DNA from: Isoetes taiwanensis
Lineage: Eukaryota > Streptophyta > Lycopodiopsida > Isoetales > Isoetaceae
Length of the DNA: 64,000 bases
Direction: 5' to 3'
Assembly (NCBI GenBank): GCA_021234155.1
Contig: JAJEKV010000005.1
Span: 21,500,089 to 21,564,088, forward strand
In this document: positions 1 to 11,978 of the stretch, piece by piece
Numbering within the stretch: the first letter of the stretch is position 1
Layout of the letters: each line of letters starts with the position of its first letter
Program-made: the position numbers and the translations under genes
The notes under the pieces: model-generated
What the model was told of the DNA's origin: nothing
Databases searched by the model: none
What the model saw: only the letters and a program-made list of their open reading frames with translations

Positions 1-2411
1 TCAACTTGTATAAATTCAGGTTAGGTCGAGATCAAAAGCTGTTTAGAAAAGGGCGATTTGGGATGCAAAGTGGCCGATTTGGCTTGGGGAGGCTTCAATC
101 GAGAGGAATCGATGCCTTTTAAGAAGTCTTAGGGTTACGAAAAAAGGAAGATGTCTGCGTCTTGTTATATTTTGCTTTTGTGGTCTTTGTTTGGTTTTGG
201 TGGTCGTTACTTTGTAGTCTTATAATATTAGGTAACTTTTGAACTTGGTACTAAATGGCTAAGATAAGAATAAAGGGATACAAAGGAAGTAAGGTCATGG
301 AGGAGAATAGAAGTTCATGATAGTGGGCTAGTGAGAATTTTCCCTTGATTAAAGCAATAGGATAGGATATAGTAAGTCTATGACAAATGGGTTGTATTTA
401 GCTAGGATAATAGTTAATTTAAAAAGAATAAATCAAAAGGTGCATGGGATAATTATGCATGCTTGCTCTTGGAGGCGGGGGCTAGTCACGGGGGGCTGCT
501 TGAGGAAGTTCGAGGCGATTGCGGTCGAGGGACCCCATAGATTTTTAAGCAGGAAAAGCGTAAGTTGGAGGCGCCAGTTTGAATGCGCAATTAATTCATT
601 AGCTATGAACATGGAATAATTTAAGGGCTAAACTTAGCTATTTGGCGATTTTTTAACACATTTTAAAAAAATGTTGGCTAAAGTAAATGGAAAAATTTGA
701 GAAAAAATAATAATTTTAGCTTAACTTTTTTTATTATGCACCAACCTTCGATCTCTTTAGCCAAATGCTAGAAAGTGAGAGAGTGAAATTTTGTATTGTT
801 TAGCAAAACTCTAGAAACTTTTGGAATGAATTTCGGGCTAGTTTAGCTAATATCATTCTAATTTATAAGATTTATTTGATTAATAATTTATTTTCTAGTA
901 TCTATGATATAATTTGAGGCCTAGACTTAGCTAACTGGCATTGTTATAGAATTTTCACAAAGCAAATGATTAAAATAAATGGAATCAATTGAAACAAAGT
1001 ATAGTAATTTTAGCTGAATATTTTTCATTGACCACACCACAGAAAGTTTTTGGATGAATTTTGGGTTAGTTTAGCTAAATGCTAGAAAGTATGAGAGAGA
1101 AAATGTGTAGAGTTTAGCTAAATCACAGAAAGTTCTGGGATTAATCTGGGGCAAGTTTAGCTAAAGCCATTATGGCTAATAAGAAATAAGCGATTAGTAA
1201 TTTATTCCCTGGCTATGAAGTGGAATTTTAAATATTAAAACCTGGAAACCATATCTAAGGAAGCTTAACTAAATAATATGGTGAAGTGAGTACTGCATCG
1301 ACCTTATAGGGATGGTTTGAGCACGCTACATCAACGTTGAATTATCATTATGGTTTTCATCACCGATCTAGCTACTTCGGCATAGTTAGGTTGTATGGGC
1401 AACCTCGACAAGGGCTAAGAGTATGATCTAGGCACATTTATAGTAAATTCTCTAATGAACACACATGTTATGGTCTTTGAATTGTTCCACTGTTGTTCTT
1501 GATATTATGTATGTACTTGGAACCTCCGGGGTCGGACTTCGAGGTTAGGTGGCACAGGTAGTTCAGGCATTCTCATGTCATCTGTGTTCTTTGTATCTAT
1601 GCTCTGTGACACCCGGTGGCCTCCTCCGCGGCGTAGCTTCCCGGTGAGGTTATGCGTCAACTCTGTGACTCCATGGTAAGAGGTCCTCCAGCGCCCGGGG
1701 CGTGGGGGCTGGGAAGGGTATCATCACTGAGGTTCACCCCCACCAACTCATGCCAAGGGGCTCGGAATGTGGTGGCGGGCATTTCTCTGCCTATGAGGCA
1801 CGCTTGTAAAGTGGGCTGAGCTTCCCATTGTCCGGGAGATTTGTTATGTTGTTTTGGTACTTTGGCTTTGTGTTCTTTGCTCGACTCTTATGATGTTTCT
1901 TACATTTGTCATTGTCTAGCCTTTGCACATAGTCTCTTGTATATTTGGAATTGTCTATGTTCTTGTTATCCAAGATGCCCGAGTGTTTCCATGTATGCGG
2001 CAGGCATCACGGGATCCCCACTTAGTCCACGAGGACTAACCCGGCGAGTGCATGTGCGTGAACCCGCAAGGTGGCGGTCAAGTTGATGGTGGCAATGTGG
2101 TAGGGAATGGTGCTTGAGTTCTAGAGCTAGCGGTTTTACGTTGATTAAATTCGGTGTTGTTGTATATGGATATTGATACACATTGTAAATATTTACGCTA
2201 TTGATTTGTCGAGTTAGAACTTGGAATATATTAAGCTTGTGAATATGTTGAATGCATGAACCGGGATTGCTTGTTGAGCCTAAAGCGTGGATTTAATTTG
2301 CAAAGGAAGATTTAATTCTTCACCTAAATTCACACATGCATAAATCTAGTTGTAAGTCGGGACAAGATCCCGAGTTGCGGGAGGATCAACTTCGGCGAGG
2401 GCTAAATCACA
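1..2411 (+). mobile_element. Partial LTR (3' LTR) of gag-only retrotransposon, copy A
   Basis: The stretch matches the 3' LTR at 36,315-39,601. It ends in a CACA terminus followed by AAGAAATGG, the same flank found after the complete element (CACA then AGAAATGG). Its 5' part lies before the window. It contains the AT-rich 610-bp block (about 610-1,219) that is present in the downstream 3' LTR but missing from the downstream 5' LTR. No coding capacity is seen; short ORFs here are LTR noise. It is therefore the end of the paralogous insertion carried along by the segmental duplication. Confidence 0.85.
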
Positions 2412-3425
2412 AAGAAATGGCGGACTGTAATCCTTATACAATCGAAATTTGGCGTGTGGCGGGGATCTGGGCGACCCCTCTCCCCGACCAAGAATCCACA
2501 GGCATGACACGGTTTAGGATCTTGAAAAGAGTGATACGAGGGCTGTCCAGGACTGAAAAAATCTCTTTTGTGATTGGTCGAATTTTTCTTAGGTGGTCGG
2601 GCGCAGGTATGATTTCACCCTCAAAGGGAGCTGGGGTTTTTTCCTTTTGATTCCCACAACAGGTTTTTTTACTCGAGCTAGAGATCAACTCTGCAGGGGG
2701 GATATACATCATACATTGCACATTTGATCTCACCGTCGAAGATACATGCTACTTATTTTGTTTTACAAGAGAGCAAGGTTGCAGGGGGATGTTGGAATGT
2801 GTTATATTTATACATGCGTGCAACCTTTGTCTATTATTGGCTCAAGGAGCCTTTAGCCCTCATTGTATATAAGCGCATGCTCTCTTCATGAATATTATCA
2901 TTCATTTTGAGATTAACTTGTGTTCTCCATGTCTTGTTGTGTGTTGAAGGTGTTCCTGGCAAACCTTCAACCTCAATGGCTTAGAACCGTGAGGTTGCTT
3001 CAGGCAACCACTCTGATCAAGAAGATTGCAAAAATTATGCTCAAACTTTGTGTTAGGACTACTTTCCCAAAACTAGACAAAATGATCCTTAGCAAAGCAG
3101 ATGCCATTTGCAGGCAGACTTGAGTTTTGACATGATTCCAATTCAAGAATATGCTCCGACACTCCAAGAATCTATGGTTAAAAGTCAAGTGCAAAAAGAT
3201 ATGCAGAGGCTACTCAAATTTGCCTTTCTGCAAGTCAAAATTTGGTCAATGTCCTTGGCAGCAAGCTAATTTTTGCAAGAGGAAAATACAACTTCTTTTT
3301 CACTTCTGACACTTGATTCTGACTCTGACAGGCCTGCACATAAGGTTCACCAAGTTTTTTCCAAAACAATGTGAAAAAATGCCCTGAAATTGAGATTTTT
3401 TGCTAAAAGACTGTAAATGCAAAAA
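2412..3425 (+). mobile_element. Copia-like remnant with short LTR, copy A
   Basis: A purine-rich tract ending GCAGGGGGA sits directly before TGTTGG at 2,790. From there to about 2,969 (ending CCTTCA) lies a 180-bp stretch with a TATA-like TGTATATAAG near 2,865, the usual look of a plant copia LTR (TGTTGG...CA). I found no target duplication and no reverse transcriptase around it. The flanking bases (2,413-2,789 and 2,970-3,425) carry no recognisable protein. The same arrangement recurs at 39,607-40,620. Confidence 0.4.
2790..2969 (+). repeat. Putative copia-type LTR
   Basis: It begins TGTTGGAATG after a polypurine-like tract and ends in CA. An internal TATA-like box is followed by about 100 bp. 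The inference rests on termini and context only; the paired LTR was not found. Identical copy at 39,985-40,164. Confidence 0.4.
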
Positions 3426-4660
3426 GCGATGGCCGCCCACATACCCGGGTTTACCACGTGGTGGGAGGAGATTGGATGGGGGAGTGACTAGGCCGGGGGG
3501 ATAGATAGGAATTTATTTATTTTTTTCAAATTTGGCACAAATCCCAAGAAGTGAAAAATGAAGGTCAATATGGGGTCCTTTTCAAAGATTCTTTTTCCAC
3601 AAGAAATCTTTTTTGATGCTCTATAAGATGGAAGAATCTTTTTGCAAAAATCCCATCGATCCGAGACATCGGATCGAAATTCTATAATGGGGTGAGCATG
3701 CATGTCTTGCATGCATGCATGTCTTGCATGCATGCATGCGGCGCATACCTTCTCCTTCAGTTAGGTGATGATCGCTATTTTAGTAGCGGTTACGCATCAA
3801 CATCTCATCGGTAGCTTCCTCTTCTCTCTTTGAACCCATGCAGAGGGAGAGGCTTAAGGTAAAAAAGCATGTTAAGGGTGTACCACTTTTGACCTTATTC
3901 TCTTTTCTTTGAACCCATGCAGGGGAGAGGCTTCTCCCTGCTTGGTTTGACCAATTTGGCGTTTCTTTCATGCTGTGGCATGTCCTTTCTCGGCCTTGCC
4001 TCTTCTTTAGCCTTCATCCTTTGACCTTCGTCCTCGATCCCCGTTTTGATAAGGAAGTCCTTTTCTATTCGGGAGGTTTTTGTTGGTTTCATGCGAGCCT
4101 CATTCTAGAATCCCATCGATCCGAGACATCAGATCGAAATTCTAGAATGGGGCGAGCATGCATGTCTTGCACGCATGCATGCGGCGCATGCCTTATCTGG
4201 TTGGGTGATCGCTATTTTAGGCGCGGTTCTGCATCAACGTCTCATCGGCACTTCCTCTTCTCTCACATCAGTAACTTATTCTCTTCTCTTTGAACCCACC
4301 CTCCCCCCCTTCTTTGTTTAATGTATTTGTCGCCTGGCACGCGTAACCAGCCCCTCTATTTGAAGAGGTTTTTGTTTTATTGTCGCGTGGCACGCGTGAT
4401 CAGCCTCCACTTTGGGAGGTTTGTTTTGTCACCATTTTTCTAGTGTTGGTGATGTGCAGGTACAGGTTGGCGAGCGGCAGCAGCTTCGACTTCTCCATTC
4501 GTGGGTTTTGGGAGCGACTTCTCTACCTTACGTCTGTCCAAGCCCCTTGCCGAAGGCTTATCACTAGGGTTTTTCCTTGAAAACCCGAAAGGGCGAGGTT
4601 TTTTAATCCCGGTGATAAGCTTTCGGTAGGTACACAAGCCAAACATCTATTAGCATTGTA
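3425..4660 (+). repeat. Repeat block with internal direct duplications and CATGCATG clusters, copy A
   Basis: There is no supported gene here. Bases 3,455-3,655 start at a CACGTGGTGGG motif and match 40,650-40,850 and the window end (63,784-64,000), so this is a dispersed repeat. Within the block, the stretch from ATCCCATCGATCCGAGACATC (3,647) through the ATGCATGC cluster and the following CTATTTTAG-CGGTT segment is repeated from about 4,110. A third degenerate copy of the GAACCCATGCAGGG(A/G)AGAGGCTT segment lies at 3,833 and 3,912. The block ends where the TIR transposon starts. Confidence 0.6.
3696..3746. promoter_or_regulatory. Cluster of RY-type CATGCATG motifs
   Basis: Several overlapping CATGCATG/GCATGC palindromes are separated by the spacer TCTTG. 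CATGCATG is the known RY (Sph) element bound by plant B3-domain regulators; whether these copies are bound is unknown. Related clusters lie at 4,156-4,190, 40,892-40,940 and 41,298-41,330, with a weaker one at 55,857-55,880. Confidence 0.35.
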
Positions 4661-4664
4661 TTTT

Positions 4665-4692
4665 AGGGTGTTTTTTTATTGGTGGTGTACAA
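4665..4692 (+). repeat. Left terminal inverted repeat (copy A)
   Basis: AGGGTG plus a T-run plus ATTGGTGGTGTACAA. It pairs with 11,472-11,498. The inner 15 bases are a perfect inverted match. Confidence 0.85.
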
Positions 4693-4698
4693 TTCAGC

Positions 4699-7600
4699 AT
4701 GTCGCGACATAGGGTGATTAACGGGTGCTGACCGTCCTTCATCGTGACGTTTTCGCACCCGTCACTGTTTTTCCCAGGCCCGCCAAAATTTCCCAACCTC
4801 CGGAACGCTGGATCCATAACCAATTCAGGAAGATCGGCCGATTTGGTGTCAATGTCAGCGATCCCTGGTATGTAGCTGCTTGGATGGTGTTTGGAATTTG
4901 GAATTGGCGGGCAAATTTCCCAAAGAATGTTTTTGTTTGGGAGAATGCAGCTACTGCTTTCTTTTCCAGAATTCTTCCAATGCAGGCGAATTGGCCAGAT
5001 CTCTTTCGTTTGGCCATTGCAAGGAATGGAGTACTGTTTGATCCAAACAATCTATTCTCCAGTTTGCATAATCTTCAAGAGCAGTCCCACCAATTCAAGG
5101 AGCTATGTGGTCGACTAGCTTCCAAGATTGCTGGGTCGACTCCATATACTCAGCATATACAACAATCTTTTGTCTATGAATGCATTCCTGGTAATCAGCT
5201 CTTCAGCATGCCATGGGAATTTTATTTTGGTTCTTGAATTTCTGTTTCCTAATTTGCAGAAGAAGTGGAGGATACAAATGTTCCTACATATGATGATACT
5301 TGTGTTAATTATATACATGACATCCAAAATCAGCACATGCAGGACATAGTGGAAGCAGGTACATTCTTTCATGTGCAGTTTTTTTTAAGCAATCTGTTTT
5401 ATGTCGTGCTTAATTTATTTCATATATAGTGCTTCATTCTCAGTATTGTTTACTATTTGCAGAATATGAAACACAGATAGAAGATAGTCTGTTACTCTAC
5501 AGGAAAATCAGTGCAGAAAAGAGAAGGTAGTAGAGAGCAAGAAAGAGAGCAAGGGAAGCCGAATTGAAGGAAGAGGACAAAGAATTTGAAGAGAATGTTT
5601 TCAGTAAGAGAAGAAAACAGCAAATGTCGAGGTTGATTGCAGACCATGCTAATGAGATATATCATAAAGTTTCAAAAATGAGAGGAAAAGAAGTCCTTCA
5701 AAGGTCTTTGCTAAGTTCTTTGCCGAATTTGAAATGTTAAAATTGACAGAAGTAGACACAATGAGAAATATAGTTAACAACCTCAAGAATTCTCTTGCAA
5801 ACCATAAGCATGCCAGATCTACTGATGTACTTACAGCAAGGACCTCAGCCATGGTATATGCTGTTGTCCCCTGGCACTAATTGCTTGGGAACTTCCAAAT
5901 GCCGAAACTTGAATAGAAGATATGTGACAACAAGATTCGAGGAGGAAAAAACAGCCCGAAATTGGTGATGGCCCATGGTCAATGTTCAAAAAAGAAAACC
6001 CGGATCGATAAACTAAGCGAAAAAAATGTAAAAATTAGTAATTGATTTTTGGACATTTCAGACTTGTGTCACCATGCAAGAAACATGTTATTAAGATTAG
6101 GCTTGGCAGAGGAAACAAGATAATGCATGCTCTACACTTCTTGGAAGAAACCGAGGTTGGTTTTTCTTTTAAGTTTATGATTAGTTTGTTTACAATACTA
6201 ATGTACTTGTTACTTTTAATGCAATGTTCTTTTTTATGCTAGTTTTTTTGAAAAAATATCCAAAATTGAAGTTTCATTCTCGACTTTTAGGTACCTTTGA
6301 AACCTCCATTTGTTAGAAAAGTAAAGGACGAGGAGACTTGTTGTTGTGTGTATCATATGAGACTAGATTATGTTAGACAAGCACTAAACAAGATTAGGTT
6401 GGATTCAAAGATTCATGGTGCCGATTGTAGTTGTACTTGTTACGTTTGTGGTCTTTGGAGCAAAGTGTGAAGCTAATACTAAGACCTACAAATCTTCAAG
6501 TGATTTGTGGAGGTCAATGTATGTTCAAGGACATTGGATGGGTGGTATACTCATAATTGCATGTTCTTTGAAATGCACCTTGCTTGTGGCAAGTTACCTA
6601 TGTGTCCAAAAAAAAATTAAGCAAGGTACTGGGGCATTTAGTAGATTGGAAAAACTTTTGATAGGGTGGGTGATCTACATTTCCTTTATGCTTTTGTGGT
6701 TCTATTAAACTAATCATTGCTTTGCTTTTAGGTTTATGAATCAGCAAAAGAACGATAACAAAGGTGGGACGAATGTGGTTCCAAAGCTTGTTATGAAGCC
6801 GGTATACAAAGGCAATTCAACAGGCGAGATGTGATGTCATATGCTAAAAAATATTTTAATTGAATTCATTCCCCATAATTATGAGGCTAGATGGCGAGGG
6901 CAAAACAATTCGAGAGACAAAACGTTTAGGCACTTTCCCGAGAAAACACTGATGGTATTTGTCATTGATTTATTTGAAAACTATACCTTCAAGATACAAC
7001 AAGAAATCCAAAGCTTACATTGGAGAAATGACCAATGCACAATACTTGTGCACATCACTTATAGGCATGCAACTGCAAAAGAGGTGGAGGAGAATTCATT
7101 ATGCAAAGGTGATAGGAATATCATCAAGGAGACACACTTTTACATTTCGGATGATAGGGAGCATGACACCTTGTTTGTCCAGCACTGTCTTAACAAGCAT
7201 GCTGATTACTTGGCCAACAAGGAAGTCAAATACAAAAACTATGTAATGTGGTCAGATGGCTGCTCATCTCAGTTCAAGGGTGCAAGAAATTTCTACTTTC
7301 TTGGTAGATTTTATAAGATCTCAGGCATTCCAATTCACTGGAACTACTTTGCATTATATCATGGAAAAGGTAAATTCCAATGTCTCATTAAGGCTGGAAT
7401 GTGCAAAACATTAAAGATAGTTGTTTGTTACCTTGCAGGGGAGCATGATGGGGCAGGGGCTGTTTTGAAGAGAGCACTCACCCATGAAATGTTAAAAAAA
7501 AAATTCCAAACCTTTAAAGAAATGCCCCGAGCGTTGTTCAATTCCGTGCACGGAGCACTTCAAAGATTCGACAAACATAGGTGCTTGCATATGTTAATCA

Positions 7601-8778
7601 AGACCTAACATACCCGATCTTCTTTACGTGGTAAACATTACTAAGCGTAACAAATTATTAATTGTTTTAGGTACTTTTGGGAGATAAAGATTGATAAAAA
7701 TAAAGGAGAGTTGGCGGTTTTGGTATGCTACTTTATCGAGGTCTAATAAATTCCATAGCATCGGGCCGAGAAACTCCAAGGATGCTACTCAAGTTGCACA
7801 TATGAATTACTTCGTGCTTTTGTCATGATTGTTGGTTGGGTAAGTATACGGTAAGTGCATAAACAAAGATAGAATAGGTACACGGACTTTTTCAAAATTA
7901 AGACCGGGGATTCAAGATGATACCGCATTTGTGGATGGGCCAGTCTATGAGGGGGATCTTTGAGTGGAAATCGATATTATTGATGTAGGGGAGAACTTTG
8001 CGGTGGTTGCTCCAATGGATAACAAGGAGAAGGTTGACTTCTACATCTTAAAGTGCACTATACCTAAGCATGTTGTAGAAAGGCCTACAAAGACCCATGG
8101 GGCCAAAAATTTGGGAGGAGGGAAGTCGTTGTGACAGGGCAAGTTTTATAAACCGGTAGGAGACAACAAATATGAGTTTCCTTGAATATGAGCCCCGACC
8201 AAGTATGTTTATAGTCACCGGTTGTGTCATGCAATTTTGAAATGAAAGATGTAGGATGTAATATGTTTGAATTGGAAGGCGATGTCCATGAAAACATACT
8301 TGAAAGTTCTTGGGACTCATTCACATATATTAGCACAATGTGATGTTGCCGCCAGCCAGCAATCCGGCCAACCAAAACAACAGGTAAGTCAACGAGACAA
8401 GTCGGCCGGGTAGAGTCAAGCAGACAAGTCGGCCGACAAGGTGGCATGCAAATCAAGTAGCCAAGTCGGCCCGAGGCAAGGTGGCGACCAAGTCAACAAC
8501 CAAGTCGGCCGGGTAAGTCAACGGACAAATCGGGGAGACAAGGTGGCGGAGCAAATCGAGCCAAGTCGGCGAGCAAGGTGGCGTAAATCACCCGGCCAAA
8601 GTCGGCCGAACAAGTCAACGAACAAGTCGGCGGAACAAAGGTGGCGAGCAAATCGATAGCCAAGTCGGCCGGAGGCAAGGTGGCAGCCAAGTCAACAGCC
8701 AAGTCATCAGGCAATATGGCAGCCAAGTCAACAGCTAAATCATCCAAGTCTAAAATTACCAAAAGATTAGACAAGTGA
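4699..8778 (+). pseudogene. Transposase-like gene of the TIR transposon, copy A (broken)
   Basis: Six exons can be laid out by comparison with 41,841-45,865: 4,699-5,191, 5,260-5,358, 5,463-6,155, about 6,235-6,665, 6,732-7,580 and 7,671-8,778. The exon 1/2 donors are intact here (CCTG|GTAATC and GCAG|GTACAT) but damaged in the other copy. The core exon still reads the putative catalytic blocks: a VID..ENYTF region (around 6,961), WSDGCSSQFKGA (around 7,250) and HGKG...GEHDGAGAV (around 7,360-7,460). Exon 1 breaks after nine codons. Further stops and indels occur through exons 3, 4 and 6, and the exon 4 acceptor reads GCAA instead of GCAG. Most breaks fall at sites that are CAG or CTG in the other copy, so some may be sequencing error rather than true decay. 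Confidence 0.75.
8381..8760 (+). repeat. Short tandem repeat encoding the transposase C-terminal tail (copy A)
   Basis: Imperfect units of about 24 bases built on CAAGTC-GGC-AAGGTGGC. The twin array at 45,480-45,820 reads CAAGTCAGCAGGCAAGGTGG; here nearly every CAG has become CGG or similar. Reading frame is not kept in this copy. Confidence 0.7.
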
Positions 8779-9378
8779 GCCTAACGAACTCACAATAAAT
8801 AATTGTAAACATACAATTGACAATTTCATTCCAACCATCCCTTGACAATGTAAATGCCAAGAACAAAATAAAACCATTGTGCCATTATACCATTATGCAA
8901 ATGGTTAATGCAAATGGGTTTGGTTAATTCTTCCCATGTTCCAAACCAATCAATTGTAACAATCAAAGAATTAACTTTGAATTCTAAATTGAAATAACTT
9001 TGAATTAACTATCAATTAACTTTGATTGCAAATGCATGTAAATGGTTGTGCAAATGCTCTATGGTTATCTAATTCTAATGGTCATCTAATTCTATGATTA
9101 TCCACTTCAAACAACCATTAGTTAATTTTAATGGTTAAAATTCAATGGTATCAAAATCAATCCAATGGTCTTAAATTTTCAGCCTATTCATCTCACATAA
9201 CATCAACAAGAAGGTGGATATATATATATTGATTTCAGTAAGCCGTATACAAAATTGAACCAAGTACAAAATTGGAGGATGCTTAGCAGACGAAATTGCA
9301 TCCCACCTTCAATAACTTAAATCACTTCATAGGTATGGTAGCTTATTAGAAGATAAGCTTATTCTGAAGTTCTCACAG
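8779..9378. other. AT-rich spacer between the convergent transposon genes
   Basis: No gene is seen. The spacer has runs built on AATGGTTA, CTTTGAATTAACT and ATGCAAATGG-like words, and a short TATATATAT tract near 9,220. It separates the plus gene's stop (8,776-8,778) from the minus gene's stop (9,379-9,381). No terminator-specific signal could be assigned. Confidence 0.5.
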
Positions 9379-11360
9379 TCAGAAGATACAACTTATTTTT
9401 TTTTCTTTTTTAAACCTTTGCAGCATATATGACTCTGCAAGAGTCAGTGCATTTTCATCCTCGTTGTCTGGAGAAGAAATAACATCTTCCTTTTGGACAA
9501 TGTTATTGCTTTTAACTGATATAAAAAAGGAAATACATCAGAAAACATAATCAAACAATAATAGGACGATATTCATCAGCAACCACACATTCTCTCACTT
9601 ACCAATGTTCAACATTTCAAAGCAAAGATTTTACGTGGCAACATGAACATCGCCACCGGGCAAATCCTTCATCATCAGGTTTTAGGCATAATTGTTGGCT
9701 CCCCAACTCCTTAAGGTCCCACAAGCACGAAACAACTTTAAAGAGAAAGATTTAAAGTCGTGACCTAACTATCTAAGTAGTGAAGGTCAAACATACAATA
9801 CCTTTGGATTTGCTAATGAAGTGGACTCAAAAGCTTCTTCACCTTCATCAGCACATAGTCCATCCATTAAGAATTGCATGTTGATGTCTTTCACAGCTGA
9901 AGAAGAACAAACAAGATCAACATAATATGAAACAAGAATAGCATCACAATATGAAACATCTCAAACTGAAACTAAAAACACTCACCTTTATTTACTTACC
10001 ACTCTTGGGTTCATCAGTTTCTGTTTCTTCCCCAGACTCCTGCTCATCATGGCTACCATCATCCTCATGAGCACTTGTCTGATCACTCATAAGCCCAAGC
10101 TCAACCAAAAGTGCAGAAGGCACTCATTCATCACAGCCTGCACCTAAAACGAAAAGCAAGCTAAGTGCCACTTATGGCTGCACTTCAGCTGAACATGCAT
10201 GGTGTATTCATCACTAAAATCAAGGCCACACAAGACACAAGCTTCGAAAGTAGAAGATAGAGGAAAGTTATAAATATCCATGGTGATGTTGATGGCCTGA
10301 AATTTCTTATTATTCTGTAGCACAGAAATTTGAGTTGCTTTTGAATGCCACTTTTCAATACTTACATCAAATGTTGCTATATCTCGCTTTGAAGACGAAA
10401 CCTCATCAACCAAAGAGTTGTACCTTATCCATGCTCAACAGAGTCTGCTGGAGAAGACTCTTTAACAAATCCTCCTCTGTCTTGAAAATTGCAGCTGTCT
10501 TCTGATATTCAGCATCATCTGAAAAATCTCGGTTCAAGTCACATCTGAATTTGTATTTCTCCGCAATGGCATCCGCTAATCTGCTGCACACAACTTCGGC
10601 GGCCAGTACCTTCCATCCTCACCTCTTCTTCAACTTTGATTAGCACATTCCACGGCCTCACCCTTCTATCCCCGAAGCTTTCTTGCCCTGCTCATCACAA
10701 TCTGAATGTTCTTTTCAAAAGTATTGACGGGGTTTTTCTTGACCTTTTCTTCACGGAATCCTTGTGCGAAGCGCAACAAAAGATGCCCGTTCACTAAAAT
10801 TCCTTTGGGTTTGCAAGAGCCTTGTTTGTGTGTTGCCATCGCGAAAGCTCTTGCAAATTGAGTTCGAACTTAAGTGATTAACCCGACTTCTTAAGTATAC
10901 CTTAGAATCGACCGCCAATTCACCCCTAAAACCTCGCCACATCCTTGATCTTCATTTTCCCACATTCAAGGGGACACTTCCAAACTCAGAACCATTCCGT
11001 TTCCGAAACATCTTCCGCTTCAACTGGCTGGGCTTCTTTCCCAATCGGGCGGACCACGGCAAGTAGCGAATTCACCTTCGCCCTAGCAAACTAAGAATCG
11101 CAAATAAAATGGAAAAGCTTTCAATTCAATGTCTGTAAGAACTCAGAGCGAAAAACCTCAATATTGTTAACTGTTTCGAAGCTGGCTCCATCACTTGAAT
11201 TAGACAGAGCGAAAGACCTTGAAGAGCGAAAAAAAGCTTGAAGGGCGCACTGTTCCGGCAGAGCCAAAGAGCTTGAAGCTTCAAAAATTTAAAGCTTGGG
11301 AGGAATCCGACTCCAAATCATTTGGTGCGAATTCCGGAGCTCATAAGCCCCCTTCATCAT
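9379..11360 (-). pseudogene. Second transposon gene: acidic/coiled-coil protein with RING-H2-like motif, copy A (broken)
   Basis: Read from 11,360 down. Exon 1 begins ATGATG and encodes a Ser-rich stretch. Exon 2 encodes a basic, Cys-containing segment (WKCPLECGK in the other copy), then an Asp/Glu/Lys-rich helical region (RCDLNRDFSDDAEYQK). The next exon has a VDEVSS-type helix and ends with ACVLCGLDF and KCSHKWHLAC, spacing C-x2-C...C-x-H-x2-H-x2-C, which matches the first six ligands of a RING-H2 finger. The CAGCTG that keeps this motif open (10,187-10,192) is intact here but corrupted in the other copy. Downstream exons encode acidic pieces (near 10,000-10,090, 9,785-9,896) and end at the stop 9,379. 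Indels break exon 2, and the exon 1 donor reads CAGTTAAC instead of CAGGTAAC. Confidence 0.6.
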
Positions 11361-11471
11361 GACCGTCGCCAGACTTCATTACGCCCGTCGCCAGACTTCA
11401 TTACACCCGCATCACGACTGCCTCGCTAAAAAAGCGAATAAGGTGCTTACGATGTCTTTGAGATTTCGCTT

Positions 11472-11498
11472 TTGTACACCACCAATAAAAATGACCCT
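11472..11498 (-). repeat. Right terminal inverted repeat (copy A)
   Basis: TTGTACACCACCAAT followed by an A-run and ATGACCCT. It is the inverted partner of 4,665-4,692. Confidence 0.85.
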
Positions 11499-11978
11499 TT
11501 ATGGGGTCCAAATTATATAATTGGACATTCCCTTTATTTTTTTCGTGGTAGTTCGCATGTGGCGGCTACCCACTATCCACCATTGTAGAAAATCTATTTT
11601 TGAAAAATGAGCATTTGATTTTTGGCTAAAAATGGAATTTGATGAGGTGGCAAGTTGGTGGGGTAATGTGGCAAATGGGTGATGACATGGCCTTATGAAG
11701 TGATGAGGTGTCAAGTAAGGTGGCAAAGTGACTTTTTCTAGCCAAAACTTTTTATGAAATGGAGATGATGTGGATAACATCTCTATGATGATGTGGAAGC
11801 ACTTGGAGATGATGTGGCACCATGGGATGATGACATGTCACCAAAGGTATCAAAATGACTTTACTTTGGTTAAAATTTTTGAAAAAATAAGTTTTGTGGT
11901 AGTGACACGTGTATGATGACATTGATGTGCTTAGGTGATGTTGTGGATGGTATTTGGCATTCTTAAGGATGATGTGGA
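11499..11978. other. Gene-free region rich in GATGATGTGG-like words (copy A)
   Basis: From about 11,640 the sequence is built of diverged GATGAGGTGGCAAG / GATGATGTGGCAC words, a degenerate minisatellite. No coding feature is supported. Same at 48,615-49,098. Confidence 0.5.

Larger units (their letters stand above)
4665..11498 (+). mobile_element. Two-gene TIR DNA transposon, copy A (6.8 kb)
   Basis: The ends are inverted repeats: AGGGTG, a T-run, then ATTGGTGGTGTACAA at the left (4,665-4,692), and the reverse complement TTGTACACCACCAAT, an A-run, ATGACCCT at the right (11,472-11,498). Inside are a plus-strand multi-exon transposase gene starting 7 bp from the left TIR and a minus-strand gene starting about 110 bp inside the right TIR; they converge near 8,800-9,380. 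If the element begins at GGGT, both flanks show TTTA, a possible but weak target duplication. The superfamily is not recognised. This copy has many more frame breaks than its twin at 41,807-48,614, largely where CAG/CTG triplets are altered. Confidence 0.8.

Noticed and set aside
3696-3746. Possible CRISPR-like repeat-spacer arrangement of CATGCATG
   Set aside because: Units are overlapping palindromes with 5-base spacers in plant DNA; not a CRISPR array.
8493-8774. Leu/Asp/Ala-rich minus-strand open frames over the short tandem repeat (also 45,196-45,707)
   Set aside because: A repeat with no stops gives open frames on both strands; the plus strand carries the real transposase tail ending at the shared stop.
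4665-11498. Treating TTTA flanks as a proven 4-bp target duplication
   Set aside because: Flanks are T-rich, the TIR start is ambiguous by 1-2 bases, and both copies share one insertion site, so there is no independent test in this window.
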